Origin: an uncultured Pseudomonadota bacterium | Lineage (GTDB): Bacteria; Bdellovibrionota_B; Oligoflexia; Oligoflexales; CAILAO01 | Assembly: GCA_903832105.1 (NCBI GenBank) | Contig: CAILAO010000168.1 | Span: 1-7,477, forward strand | DNA length: 7,477 nucleotides | Reading direction: 5' to 3' | Shown here: in pieces, positions 1 to 5,784 of the stretch | Numbering within the stretch: the first letter of the stretch is position 1 | Layout: every line of letters starts with the position of its first letter | The notes under the pieces: generated by a model | What the model saw: only the letters and a program-made list of their open reading frames with translations | The model's database searches: none | Told to the model about the DNA's origin: nothing | Translations under genes and position numbers: made by a program

Positions 1-97
1 GATCTCACGTGCGCAGATGAGCTACCATGAAGTGATAAGATAGTGCCAACGATCTTTAAAGAATTGGGTTCTGTGAAATGTCCCCGAAATTACGAAA

Positions 98-1540
98 TTA
101 ATACGTTTCTGGTGCGCCCAAATAAACGGGACTTGTCCAGGCAACAAACTGACGTCCTTGAGTATCACGCCAAATGGCTCTGGCGTAGATATAGTGACGC
201 CCCGCTGCAAGCGGGATTTTCACGGCAAGACTATTTTTCTCGTAGATAGAGTGTAGACACCCATCCACAATCAGTTCCATCTGTATAACATCCCGAAGAG
301 TTGATGCGCGCACGATCACGGCACCATCGTGTTCCCCATGCTCGCCCATGAAAAGGTGCCTGTCCATACTTTCTACCGCAAATAAAACAGGGGTGCGCCT
401 CCCTGTGGGGGAAGTTTCGGAGGTCATGGTGTGGCGTTGCCATAACCCTGTCCATAAAGCGTTACGGGTCAAAGTCGGTGCGACGATTCCCGTGATAGCT
501 CCTGGGTAGCGCATCATCATGCATGGATGTGTGTATGATCCAGGTTTGCCGCAATGGTCATCAGTACCTCCAAGGAAACTAAGAATGAATCTTTGATCTC
601 CCGCAAGCACCCATCTTTCGTAGAGGATATTTCTAACGGAAAGGGGATCTCCAACACCTCTATTGTAGTAGTAAAGAGCACCCGTATCGCACGACTGTTC
701 CTGCAAGCGGACGCCTTCTGAACTTCCCCATTTTGAATAAATTTCAACATTTCGCACAAAGTCTTTATCCATAGCGTTCCAGTCTGTTCGATGATCATCG
801 GGACCTCCCAGCGTATCCAGCGTTCCGATAACGCCAACGCTTGCCGGGGTGTGAACAATGGTCAACGCGGTTCCCTCACAATCCTGACACAAAGGTCGAA
901 AATCAGCCATTTTTGTCCAGAGGTCATAAGCTGTCCCAGCGTATATCCCCGTGCCAATTCGCGCACTGAAACGATCGAGTGGCAAATGTTCGGGATCAAT
1001 ATTTTTAAAAATAACATTTTTATGTCCGTATCCCGTAAGCGTTCCCCCACTGCTCATGAGTGCTATGCCATGCGTATTGGTGTACTCGTAACCCGAAAAA
1101 ACAACGAAAACTTTACCCTCCCCTGGGTGTTCATTGTTAAATTTTGCATTCAATCTGTGCATGCTCTGCCAAACGGATAAGCCCGCATCGATCTCGTCGC
1201 GAGGCATGTCTCTTTGAGAGGAAAGCTCCGCGTGATCATTGAGGGCAATAAAGTCGAATTTTTCAACATCCCTTGCATATTGAAGGGCATATTCCGGCGA
1301 ATGAGTTTTCTGTAAATAGACAATTTCAAATCCTGCCGTATCGCCGGAATAACTAGAATGTCCGTGCAACTCACCCCAATAAAAATTAGCCAACGAAAGA
1401 TTAAACTGTCGCTCAAAATAGTCGGAGTTTGAGTCGGCTTGAGAAAGCGTGGATGCCTGAGTCGTGAACGATGCAAAAATCGCAACAAGCCAAACCATAG
1501 CTAAAAAAACAAGTCGTGGGCAAATTTCCAACAATTTCAT
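98..1540 (-). CDS. Exported DUF3604 family protein (PHP-like putative metallohydrolase)
   Basis: The 480-residue product resembles DUF3604 proteins, which carry a PHP-phosphoesterase-like metal-binding fold and mostly lack a known substrate. Residues 1-29 form a signal peptide (Lys, then a long hydrophobic stretch, cleavage likely after TTQA), so the mature protein should be periplasmic or secreted. Visible family motifs are WGELHGHSSYSGD (55-67; the His-x-His pair is 59 and 61), FIALNDHAE (97-105), FSGYEYTN (148-155), IYSKWGSSEG (267-276) and LGGTDDHCGKPGS (323-335). His and Asp residues in these motifs are the likely metal ligands. The start at 1540 is preferred because GGAGA lies 8 nt upstream (1549-1553). 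An ATG at 1573 would add 11 residues but has no ribosome-binding site and would bury the signal peptide. The usual family YATTG.RI segment is replaced around 371-384 by MTSETSPTGRRTPV. The length is shorter than many DUF3604 members. The fold assignment is firm; the enzymatic role is unknown. Confidence 0.85.
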   Translation of the reverse strand: MKLLEICPRLVFLAMVWLVAIFASFTTQASTLSQADSNSDYFERQFNLSLANFYWGELHGHSSYSGDTAGFEIVYLQKTHSPEYALQYARDVEKFDFIALNDHAELSSQRDMPRDEIDAGLSVWQSMHRLNAKFNNEHPGEGKVFVVFSGYEYTNTHGIALMSSGGTLTGYGHKNVIFKNIDPEHLPLDRFSARIGTGIYAGTAYDLWTKMADFRPLCQDCEGTALTIVHTPASVGVIGTLDTLGGPDDHRTDWNAMDKDFVRNVEIYSKWGSSEGVRLQEQSCDTGALYYYNRGVGDPLSVRNILYERWVLAGDQRFILSFLGGTDDHCGKPGSYTHPCMMMRYPGAITGIVAPTLTRNALWTGLWQRHTMTSETSPTGRRTPVLFAVESMDRHLFMGEHGEHDGAVIVRASTLRDVIQMELIVDGCLHSIYEKNSLAVKIPLAAGRHYIYARAIWRDTQGRQFVAWTSPVYLGAPETY

Positions 1541-1548
1541 GGCAATTT

Positions 1549-1553
1549 TCTCC
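1549..1553 (-). promoter_or_regulatory. Shine-Dalgarno site deciding the DUF3604 start
   Basis: GGAGA on the minus strand, 8 nt upstream of the ATG at 1540. It selects this start over the in-frame ATG at 1573, which has no purine-rich site in front of it. Confidence 0.7.
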
Positions 1554-1582
1554 GAAAAAGTTTCGCAACACATCCAACGAAA

Positions 1583-1611
1583 ATCTTAACTGAACTATCC
1601 ACTTTACACAA
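1583..1611 (-). promoter_or_regulatory. Weak candidate sigma70-type promoter for the DUF3604 gene
   Basis: On the minus strand, TTGTGT (1606-1611) and TAAGAT (1583-1588) are separated by exactly 17 nt. The -10 element matches the consensus at 4 of 6 positions and the -35 at 3 of 6. The transcript would start near 1576 and carry a leader of roughly 35 nt. This is plausible only because of spacing and position. Confidence 0.3.
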
Positions 1612-1681
1612 TTAATGCTTAACGACTTTCGCCACCGCAGGAACTGTTACCAAGGAGTGATAACCCGCGCACTAATCTCGT

Positions 1682-1707
1682 AATATCGGAGGGATGTCCT
1701 CGATATT
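1682..1707. repeat. Inverted repeat in the divergent intergenic region
   Basis: The left arm AATATCGgAGG (1682-1692) pairs with the right arm CCTCGATATT (1698-1707), giving a 10-bp stem with one bulged G and a 5-nt loop (GATGT). No T-run follows on either strand, so it does not look like an intrinsic terminator. It lies between two divergent genes, about 140 bp upstream of the lipoprotein start and of the DUF3604 start alike. It could be a regulator-binding operator or an RNA hairpin; neither can be shown from sequence alone. Confidence 0.5.
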
Positions 1708-1776
1708 GAGATCCAAAAAACCGAAGATTTGCCAATTGGAAAAGACACTTTTTAGTGGGATGCCAGACGTAGTGTA

Positions 1777-1785
1777 TGCTAGAAT
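1777..1785 (+). promoter_or_regulatory. Candidate extended -10 promoter for the 444-residue lipoprotein gene
   Basis: TGCTAGAAT matches the extended -10 pattern TGnTAnAAT. No convincing -35 hexamer lies 16-18 nt upstream, which is common for extended -10 promoters. Transcription would start near 1792 and give a leader of about 33 nt. The same pattern (TGCTACAAT) precedes the metallo-beta-lactamase-fold gene at 5696-5704. Confidence 0.45.
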
Positions 1786-1809
1786 AAGCAAACAACACAT
1801 AAATTGATC

Positions 1810-1815
1810 AGGAGA
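1810..1815 (+). promoter_or_regulatory. Shine-Dalgarno site deciding the lipoprotein start
   Basis: AGGAGA, 9 nt upstream of the ATG at 1825. It supports this start over an in-frame TTG at 1804, which would place this site inside the coding sequence and add charged residues before the signal peptide. Confidence 0.75.
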
Positions 1816-1824
1816 TATGACATT

Positions 1825-3159
1825 ATGAGACATTTTTCTCTTTTTTTTCTTGTTTCGTTACTTATTTTTAGTTGCAAATCCAGAAATGCTTCCGATTCTT
1901 CAGTTCATTCATCCCGTCCGGATAATCCCCGAGTATGTAACGAATACGATTTGACGGATCACGACACGATTCTGAATAAAATAAAAAACATTAGAACATC
2001 TGATTTAATGTCACTTTTTTACTGCGATCTACCCAATATGGGCGGTCATGTTTCACCCGAAGATTATCTTAGCAAAATGCAAACAAGACCAACCGAGTTT
2101 GACTGGAGTCAATATCACACCACAGGCCGGGTCACTGTAAACTCGGAATTCTGGGATGTTCGTTGGGGGTTGGGACTCGACTTTCAGGCGTGGTACGGAA
2201 GAATAACCGAGGTCACCAAAGATTTTACGCCATTTCTCAATAAGTTCCTCGAAGAAACGGTCCAGCATTATGCCTACATCAAAAAGGAGTTTCCCAATCC
2301 ACCAGAGGGTGACCATTTGGTTGGGTGGACTTCCACTCCATACTCTGAGGAGTTATACAATCAGAATCCGACGACTAACTTTATATATGAAACCAGGCTC
2401 AATGATGAAAACGCTAAAGACCTCCCCATTCTGATGATGAAGTATCGCGAATTTCCTTGGTACATTACTCTTGAAGAGAATAATCCATTCAGACTGCCTG
2501 CGAACGAGTGGGGATTTGCCGATTATTTTAGATTTCTAACAGATGATTTTATCGTTGCACGGGGGCTTATTGGACGCTACTTCCCGATCAATAACGAAGT
2601 TCCTCTAAGTACTTATGCAGGTTTTTTTAATCAATTTTGGATGGTTAAGACGCAGAAAACACATACGGTCGATCTTCGTCAGTCGACGAAATTTTTTAGC
2701 GCTCTGATGGTGAAGCAACTTTGGCAAAATGCCAAAGAAGGTTCTTTAAACGTCGATGATCTGATTGGTGAATGGTCCATGGATTTGGTCATGAACGTCT
2801 TAACCAAACGTGATCACGGCAAGCTCACAATCACTGGTAATAAGGGCGGGACGATGGCTCTGAGGAGTTCTAACCAGATTGAACAGATCGCAAATACCCA
2901 CGATGGAAAGGGAACTGATATTCGCGTCGCAAATTTAGATCCAGCGCTAAGTCTTCGCCGCGTAGAAGAAGGCGTCGACGTCCTTGCGGGCAAACTTTGC
3001 TTTCAAATCAATTACACGAAAGATATTGAGTCTCTACCGTCGGAGTTTCATGATTTCATCCCCCTTAAAATCAAGACTCTCTTTCTGACGCAATTTGTGG
3101 AGGGTCAAGGGCCAACAATGTTTTACTGCAACTACTATCTTTTGAGGAAGAATTTTTAG
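1825..3159 (+). CDS. Predicted lipoprotein of unknown function, 444 residues
   Basis: I do not recognise this family. The N-terminus (MRHFSLFFLVSLLIFSC) is a lipoprotein signal peptide with lipobox IFSC, so Cys17 should be lipidated. Lys follows the Cys, with no Asp at +2, which under the E. coli rule favours the outer membrane. A short Ser/Asn-rich linker (18-34) precedes the folded part. The mature region is rich in aromatic residues, for example EFDWSQYH (91-98), SEFWDVRWGLGLDFQAWYG (107-125) and EFPWYITLEENNPFRLP (209-225). Four further cysteines sit at 38, 67, 392 and 435, two near each end, so disulfides joining the termini are possible. An HDGKGTD segment (359-365) lies near the C-terminus. 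The gene stands alone on its strand. Its stop overlaps the stop of the convergent DUF3570-like gene. No enzyme motif is evident; binding or envelope-structural roles are equally open. Confidence 0.8.
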   Translation: MRHFSLFFLVSLLIFSCKSRNASDSSVHSSRPDNPRVCNEYDLTDHDTILNKIKNIRTSDLMSLFYCDLPNMGGHVSPEDYLSKMQTRPTEFDWSQYHTTGRVTVNSEFWDVRWGLGLDFQAWYGRITEVTKDFTPFLNKFLEETVQHYAYIKKEFPNPPEGDHLVGWTSTPYSEELYNQNPTTNFIYETRLNDENAKDLPILMMKYREFPWYITLEENNPFRLPANEWGFADYFRFLTDDFIVARGLIGRYFPINNEVPLSTYAGFFNQFWMVKTQKTHTVDLRQSTKFFSALMVKQLWQNAKEGSLNVDDLIGEWSMDLVMNVLTKRDHGKLTITGNKGGTMALRSSNQIEQIANTHDGKGTDIRVANLDPALSLRRVEEGVDVLAGKLCFQINYTKDIESLPSEFHDFIPLKIKTLFLTQFVEGQGPTMFYCNYYLLRKNF

Positions 3160-4172
3160 AAGTTGTACAGTCCGCCCACACCAATGAGTTGACCTTTTCG
3201 TGGTTCGTTAGTTTTATAAAGTCCACCGAAGACATAAAATTCATCTGTTTGATCGACCCAAAGCTGTTTTGTTGATCGCATGCGAAGACTTGCATAGATC
3301 CAATCGGTGCCGAGCTTTTTATCCGAGATCTCGGGGTCTCGGGGAGATTCGTTTTCCATATAATAACGGTACCCAGCTTGAGCGATGAAGTTCTCATACA
3401 ATCTCTGATGCCATTCACCTTTGAGAGAATTGGCGACGATGCCTCCGAATAGGGTCACGGGACGAAGCTCTCCAACGTTTTCATAGTGCATAACACCGAG
3501 ATGGATCGCAGATTCTGTAGCACTTAAAAATTGCCGCAGTTCCAGGGAAAAAGAACTCGCCGGAGGGCGGCCTGTATTAGTTGAGCTCGAAACGGACGCT
3601 TTCACGATGGTCGTAGGAGTTGCGAAGTGCATTAAATCTAGTAAATAGCTGACGCCTCCGAGATCTGCCGGCGTAGTGACACGCTGTCCATTCGTGTCTG
3701 TCGTATCGATAATCGCTTGGTTTGTCTTTGTGGATCGGACTTCGACGGTCGTTTGAAAGGTCTCCTCGCGCCACCATGAGCCTAAGCGAAGACCCAACCA
3801 CTGACCTTTTGAAATGGGGCTTGATGAAGCGCCCATAATAAGACTTGTTTCAGTGAGCGTTGTCAAATTTTGGTTGATAGAAAGCGTGCCGGACTCGTCT
3901 AGCATGGTGCTTTTTCCGCCGAGCTGCTTTTTGATATACGAAATATCTTTCACATGAAAGGTAGAGTGTTTTAGGGTGGTCCCTAGTTTTACCGATGTTT
4001 TATGATCTTCCCCCCAATCATGGGGAACCTTAGCGGTCACTCCGGTGGCATTCATAGTAGTATTTCGATCGCTATCACTGTAAATAGCAAATGCTGTTTC
4101 AACATCGTTCGCTAAAAGCGATGAGGGAACTATTAGAAAAAGTGAGATAATAAAGTAATTCAATGGCATCAA
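3156..4172 (-). CDS. DUF3570-like outer-membrane beta-barrel protein
   Basis: The product has 338 residues. A signal peptide at 1-21 (MMPLNYFIISLFLIVPSSLL, then Ala) is followed by a long stretch of alternating hydrophobic and polar residues with many Ser, Thr and Gly and no Cys. It ends in GVGGLYNF; a C-terminal Phe is the usual signal for BAM-dependent outer-membrane insertion. The AQAGYRYYMENESPRDPEI segment (264-282), preceded by GEWHQRLYENF (252-262), resembles the tyrosine-rich strands of DUF3570 proteins. This assignment is mainly supported by the upstream DUF4266-like lipoprotein, a known genomic partner. The start is either TTG (4172, 10 nt from GGAGG) or ATG (4169, 13 nt); both keep the signal peptide. 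Only 6 nt separate it from the upstream gene and its ribosome-binding site lies inside that gene's last codons, so translation is probably coupled. It is shorter than many DUF3570 members. Function is unknown. Confidence 0.7.
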   Translation of the reverse strand: MMPLNYFIISLFLIVPSSLLANDVETAFAIYSDSDRNTTMNATGVTAKVPHDWGEDHKTSVKLGTTLKHSTFHVKDISYIKKQLGGKSTMLDESGTLSINQNLTTLTETSLIMGASSSPISKGQWLGLRLGSWWREETFQTTVEVRSTKTNQAIIDTTDTNGQRVTTPADLGGVSYLLDLMHFATPTTIVKASVSSSTNTGRPPASSFSLELRQFLSATESAIHLGVMHYENVGELRPVTLFGGIVANSLKGEWHQRLYENFIAQAGYRYYMENESPRDPEISDKKLGTDWIYASLRMRSTKQLWVDQTDEFYVFGGLYKTNEPRKGQLIGVGGLYNF

Positions 4173-4178
4173 ATCACA

Positions 4179-4430
4179 TCATCCTCCACACGTGGGACAT
4201 GATCCGCCCATCGCTCCGCCCAAGTCTCCCGATCCATGTTCTACCATCTGAAAAGGTTCGCTAAAAAAAGACCGATAGTAACCTTGGGTTTTCGCAGGGT
4301 CCATCATAGGATCAAGAAGCCTGGACTTTTGAAACTTAATCTTGGGGTGTATGCACGAAGTAAGCAGCTCGAAAGTTAACAGAATGAGTAGCCATGAAAA
4401 AAAAGGAATGTGAACATGCTTAGAATTCAT
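4179..4430 (-). CDS. Small DUF4266-like lipoprotein with Gly/Cys tail
   Basis: The product has 83 residues. The N-terminus runs through a hydrophobic segment into lipobox LTSC, giving Cys26 as the lipidated residue and a mature peptide of only 58 residues. The mature part shows RLLDPMMDPA (42-51), a segment with Ser-Glu (SEP, 61-63), and a glycine-rich tail GDLGGAMGGSCPTCGG. This is the layout of DUF4266 proteins: a short lipoprotein, a conserved L.DP.M core, then a GG-rich tail ending in closely spaced cysteines. The usual tail is GGGGCGCN-like; here it is CPTCGG, a CxxC. The start at 4430 has AGG 6 nt upstream; an in-frame ATG at 4445 lacks a site and overlaps the predicted -10 element. It is co-directional with the DUF3570-like barrel gene 6 nt downstream. 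The two CxxC cysteines could bind metal or take part in redox chemistry; that is inference. Confidence 0.7.
   Translation of the reverse strand: MNSKHVHIPFFSWLLILLTFELLTSCIHPKIKFQKSRLLDPMMDPAKTQGYYRSFFSEPFQMVEHGSGDLGGAMGGSCPTCGG
4183..4187 (-). promoter_or_regulatory. Ribosome-binding site embedded in the upstream gene's end
   Basis: GGAGG on the minus strand overlaps the final Gly codons of the DUF4266-like gene, just before its TGA stop. It serves the DUF3570-like gene starting at 4172 or 4169. Its position suggests that ribosomes finishing the small lipoprotein reinitiate on the barrel gene. Confidence 0.65.
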
Positions 4431-4440
4431 TATGAACCTG

Positions 4441-4469
4441 ATCATACAGCTTTAAGAGATAGTTTTCAA
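4441..4469 (-). promoter_or_regulatory. Consensus-like sigma70-type promoter for the DUF4266-DUF3570 operon
   Basis: On the minus strand, TTGAAA (4464-4469) and TATGAT (4441-4446) are 17 nt apart. Each hexamer matches the consensus at 5 of 6 or near that, making it the best promoter-like match I found in the window. Transcription would be expected about 7 nt after the -10, around 4434, only a few bases before the ATG at 4430. The mRNA would be leaderless or nearly so. Confidence 0.55.
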
Positions 4470-4503
4470 ATGCTCTATAAAAGCTTTGTGAACCTAGTCA
4501 TGC

Positions 4504-5634
4504 CTAATGAACCGGATTTTCGACCGGTGTGTCCGGCAAACGCGGCACATCCAGTGGTTGTCCGAAAAAAAGTGCCATAAACATTCCAACATCGACCCCA
4601 TTGGCAGCCAATACTTTAACAAGATGTTTCGGTCCATAGTCGTATTCATCTCCGATCAGCTGGAACGTGTTGAAATGGCAGGCGACGCTTCGCCATGCTT
4701 TGAGGTCCTTGTGCGCGAGAAAAGCCTCCTCCGCGCCCATGTGATTTCCTGACCCCTTTCTTGGCGTTGAATTGAGAATATCAGGGCGCACAGGAGCTAT
4801 AGGTAAAACGGCAAGTCTTATTCCAGGAAACCGTTTGCCAATTTCTTCGAAATGAGAACCATACCCGGTATCTCCCGCATAAAAAACGTGTCCTGAAGGT
4901 CCAGAGATAACAAAACCGCCCCAAAGCGTTTCATCTCGATCCCACAAAGATCTACCGGAAAAATGTTGCGCCGGAACAAAAGTTATCGCTAAATTTTTAG
5001 CCACGGGTAAGGTCTGCCACCAGTCCATTTCATCGACACTCTTCATGTCGGTTTCTGCTATCAATTCGCGATTTCCTAAGCCTGAGAAAGCTCGCGGATG
5101 GAATTTTTCCGCTAATTGTTCCAAAGTCGGCATGTCGAGATGATCGTAATGACTGTGCGATACCAGAACAACATCGATAGGAGGAAGATCGGAAAATCTT
5201 ATTCCCGGTGCACGATGTCTTTTTGGACCGAACCCTGACACTGGTGTAGCGCGTTCAGACCAAATAGGATCTGTTAAAAAGTTGATCCCATCCATTTGAA
5301 TCAAAAAAGTTGAGTGGCCGACAGACGTAATACGAAGTTTCCCGTCTTCTATTTTCTTTGCCGGAACTGGTCCTGGCGGTTCATCAATGTACTCAGGCCA
5401 CTCTGGCCAATCATGTCCGAAAACCCAGCCCGAAAGCCAACCCGAAAAGCTAAATTTGTGATGCTGTTGATGGGAAAGTGTAGATGATTCCAGATTTAAA
5501 AAACGTTCACCATCGTAATGATCAGAAATGGCATATGCGTCAGGCTTCGCATTGTTTGTCGTTTCGGCGGGTACACATAAAGCGTAGCTCGATCCTGCCA
5601 AGACTAGGGAGAGCTTAAAGTAACCACAGCTCAT
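4504..5634 (-). CDS. Exported metallo-beta-lactamase-fold hydrolase, NAPE-PLD/UlaG type
   Basis: The 376-residue product has the complete metal-binding set of the NAPE-PLD-like branch of the metallo-beta-lactamase superfamily: HSHYDH (160-165, ligands H160, H162, D164, H165), H224 in PAQHFSGR, D255 in YAGDTGY, and H320 in CHFNTF. The family core also appears as VGHSTFLIQMDGINFLTDP (105-123) and NHMGAEEA (297-304). The upstream HYDGERFLN (39-47) matches the N-terminal motif common in bacterial members. Known relatives hydrolyse phosphodiester or lactone bonds, for example N-acyl-phosphatidylethanolamine; the substrate here is not deducible. Residues 1-23 look like a signal peptide cleaved after CVPA, so the enzyme probably acts in the periplasm, which is less usual for this family. 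The final His motif reads HFNTF instead of the common HWGTF. The ribosome-binding site is weak. It lies 73 nt upstream of the DUF4266-like gene, which has its own promoter. Confidence 0.88.
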   Translation of the reverse strand: MSCGYFKLSLVLAGSSYALCVPAETTNNAKPDAYAISDHYDGERFLNLESSTLSHQQHHKFSFSGWLSGWVFGHDWPEWPEYIDEPPGPVPAKKIEDGKLRITSVGHSTFLIQMDGINFLTDPIWSERATPVSGFGPKRHRAPGIRFSDLPPIDVVLVSHSHYDHLDMPTLEQLAEKFHPRAFSGLGNRELIAETDMKSVDEMDWWQTLPVAKNLAITFVPAQHFSGRSLWDRDETLWGGFVISGPSGHVFYAGDTGYGSHFEEIGKRFPGIRLAVLPIAPVRPDILNSTPRKGSGNHMGAEEAFLAHKDLKAWRSVACHFNTFQLIGDEYDYGPKHLVKVLAANGVDVGMFMALFFGQPLDVPRLPDTPVENPVH

Positions 5635-5695
5635 GAGACACCGTAATTTTCTTTGCGTAGGTTTGTGCTTCGAGGAGACATAAACTTCGACGGTT

Positions 5696-5704
5696 ATTGT
5701 AGCA
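5696..5704 (-). promoter_or_regulatory. Candidate extended -10 promoter for the metallo-beta-lactamase-fold gene
   Basis: TGCTACAAT on the minus strand fits TGnTAnAAT. There is no recognisable -35 at 17-nt spacing; a C5A6 tract lies directly upstream instead. Transcription would begin near 5689, giving a leader of about 55 nt before the ATG at 5634. Confidence 0.45.
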
Positions 5705-5768
5705 TTTTTTGGGGGATAAGTAGGATGGCTTTCTTAGAAAAGCTCAAAAAGTGTTAGTTTTTTTTAAA

Positions 5769-5782
5769 GGCGCTTCCTCGCC
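5769..5782 (-). terminator. Possible weak terminator hairpin after the fibre gene
   Basis: Directly after the fibre stop codon, GGCG and CGCC form a 4-bp GC stem around a 6-nt loop. On the coding strand it is followed by only three T and then eight A, so it is not a classical intrinsic terminator. It may simply be a chance hairpin. Confidence 0.25.
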
Positions 5783-5784
5783 GG

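Noticed and set aside
1..97. Possible terminator or gene start at the left edge
   Set aside because: No stem with a T-run follows the DUF3604 stop, and no coding frame with protein-like content is visible here.
517..858. Minus-strand open frame of 113 codons in another frame of the DUF3604 gene
   Set aside because: It is a shadow of the real frame, with no start signal or protein-like motifs.
791..1180. Plus-strand open frame of 129 codons inside the DUF3604 gene
   Set aside because: It lies wholly antisense to a gene with clear family motifs and a ribosome-binding site, and its translation shows no recognisable domain.
1630..1675. Partial inverted repeat GTTAC...GATAAC upstream of the DUF3604 gene
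   Set aside because: The arms match imperfectly over only five or six bases, which is expected by chance.
3071..3418. Minus-strand open frame of 115 codons across the convergent gene ends
   Set aside because: It overlaps the ends of two well-supported genes and its protein looks like random translation.
5725..5757. Tiny plus-strand frame MAFLEKLKKC followed by a T8 run
   Set aside because: It has ten codons, no well-spaced ribosome-binding site and no promoter I could identify. The T-run is too far from any stem to be a terminator. It could be the remnant of a gene start but cannot be supported.
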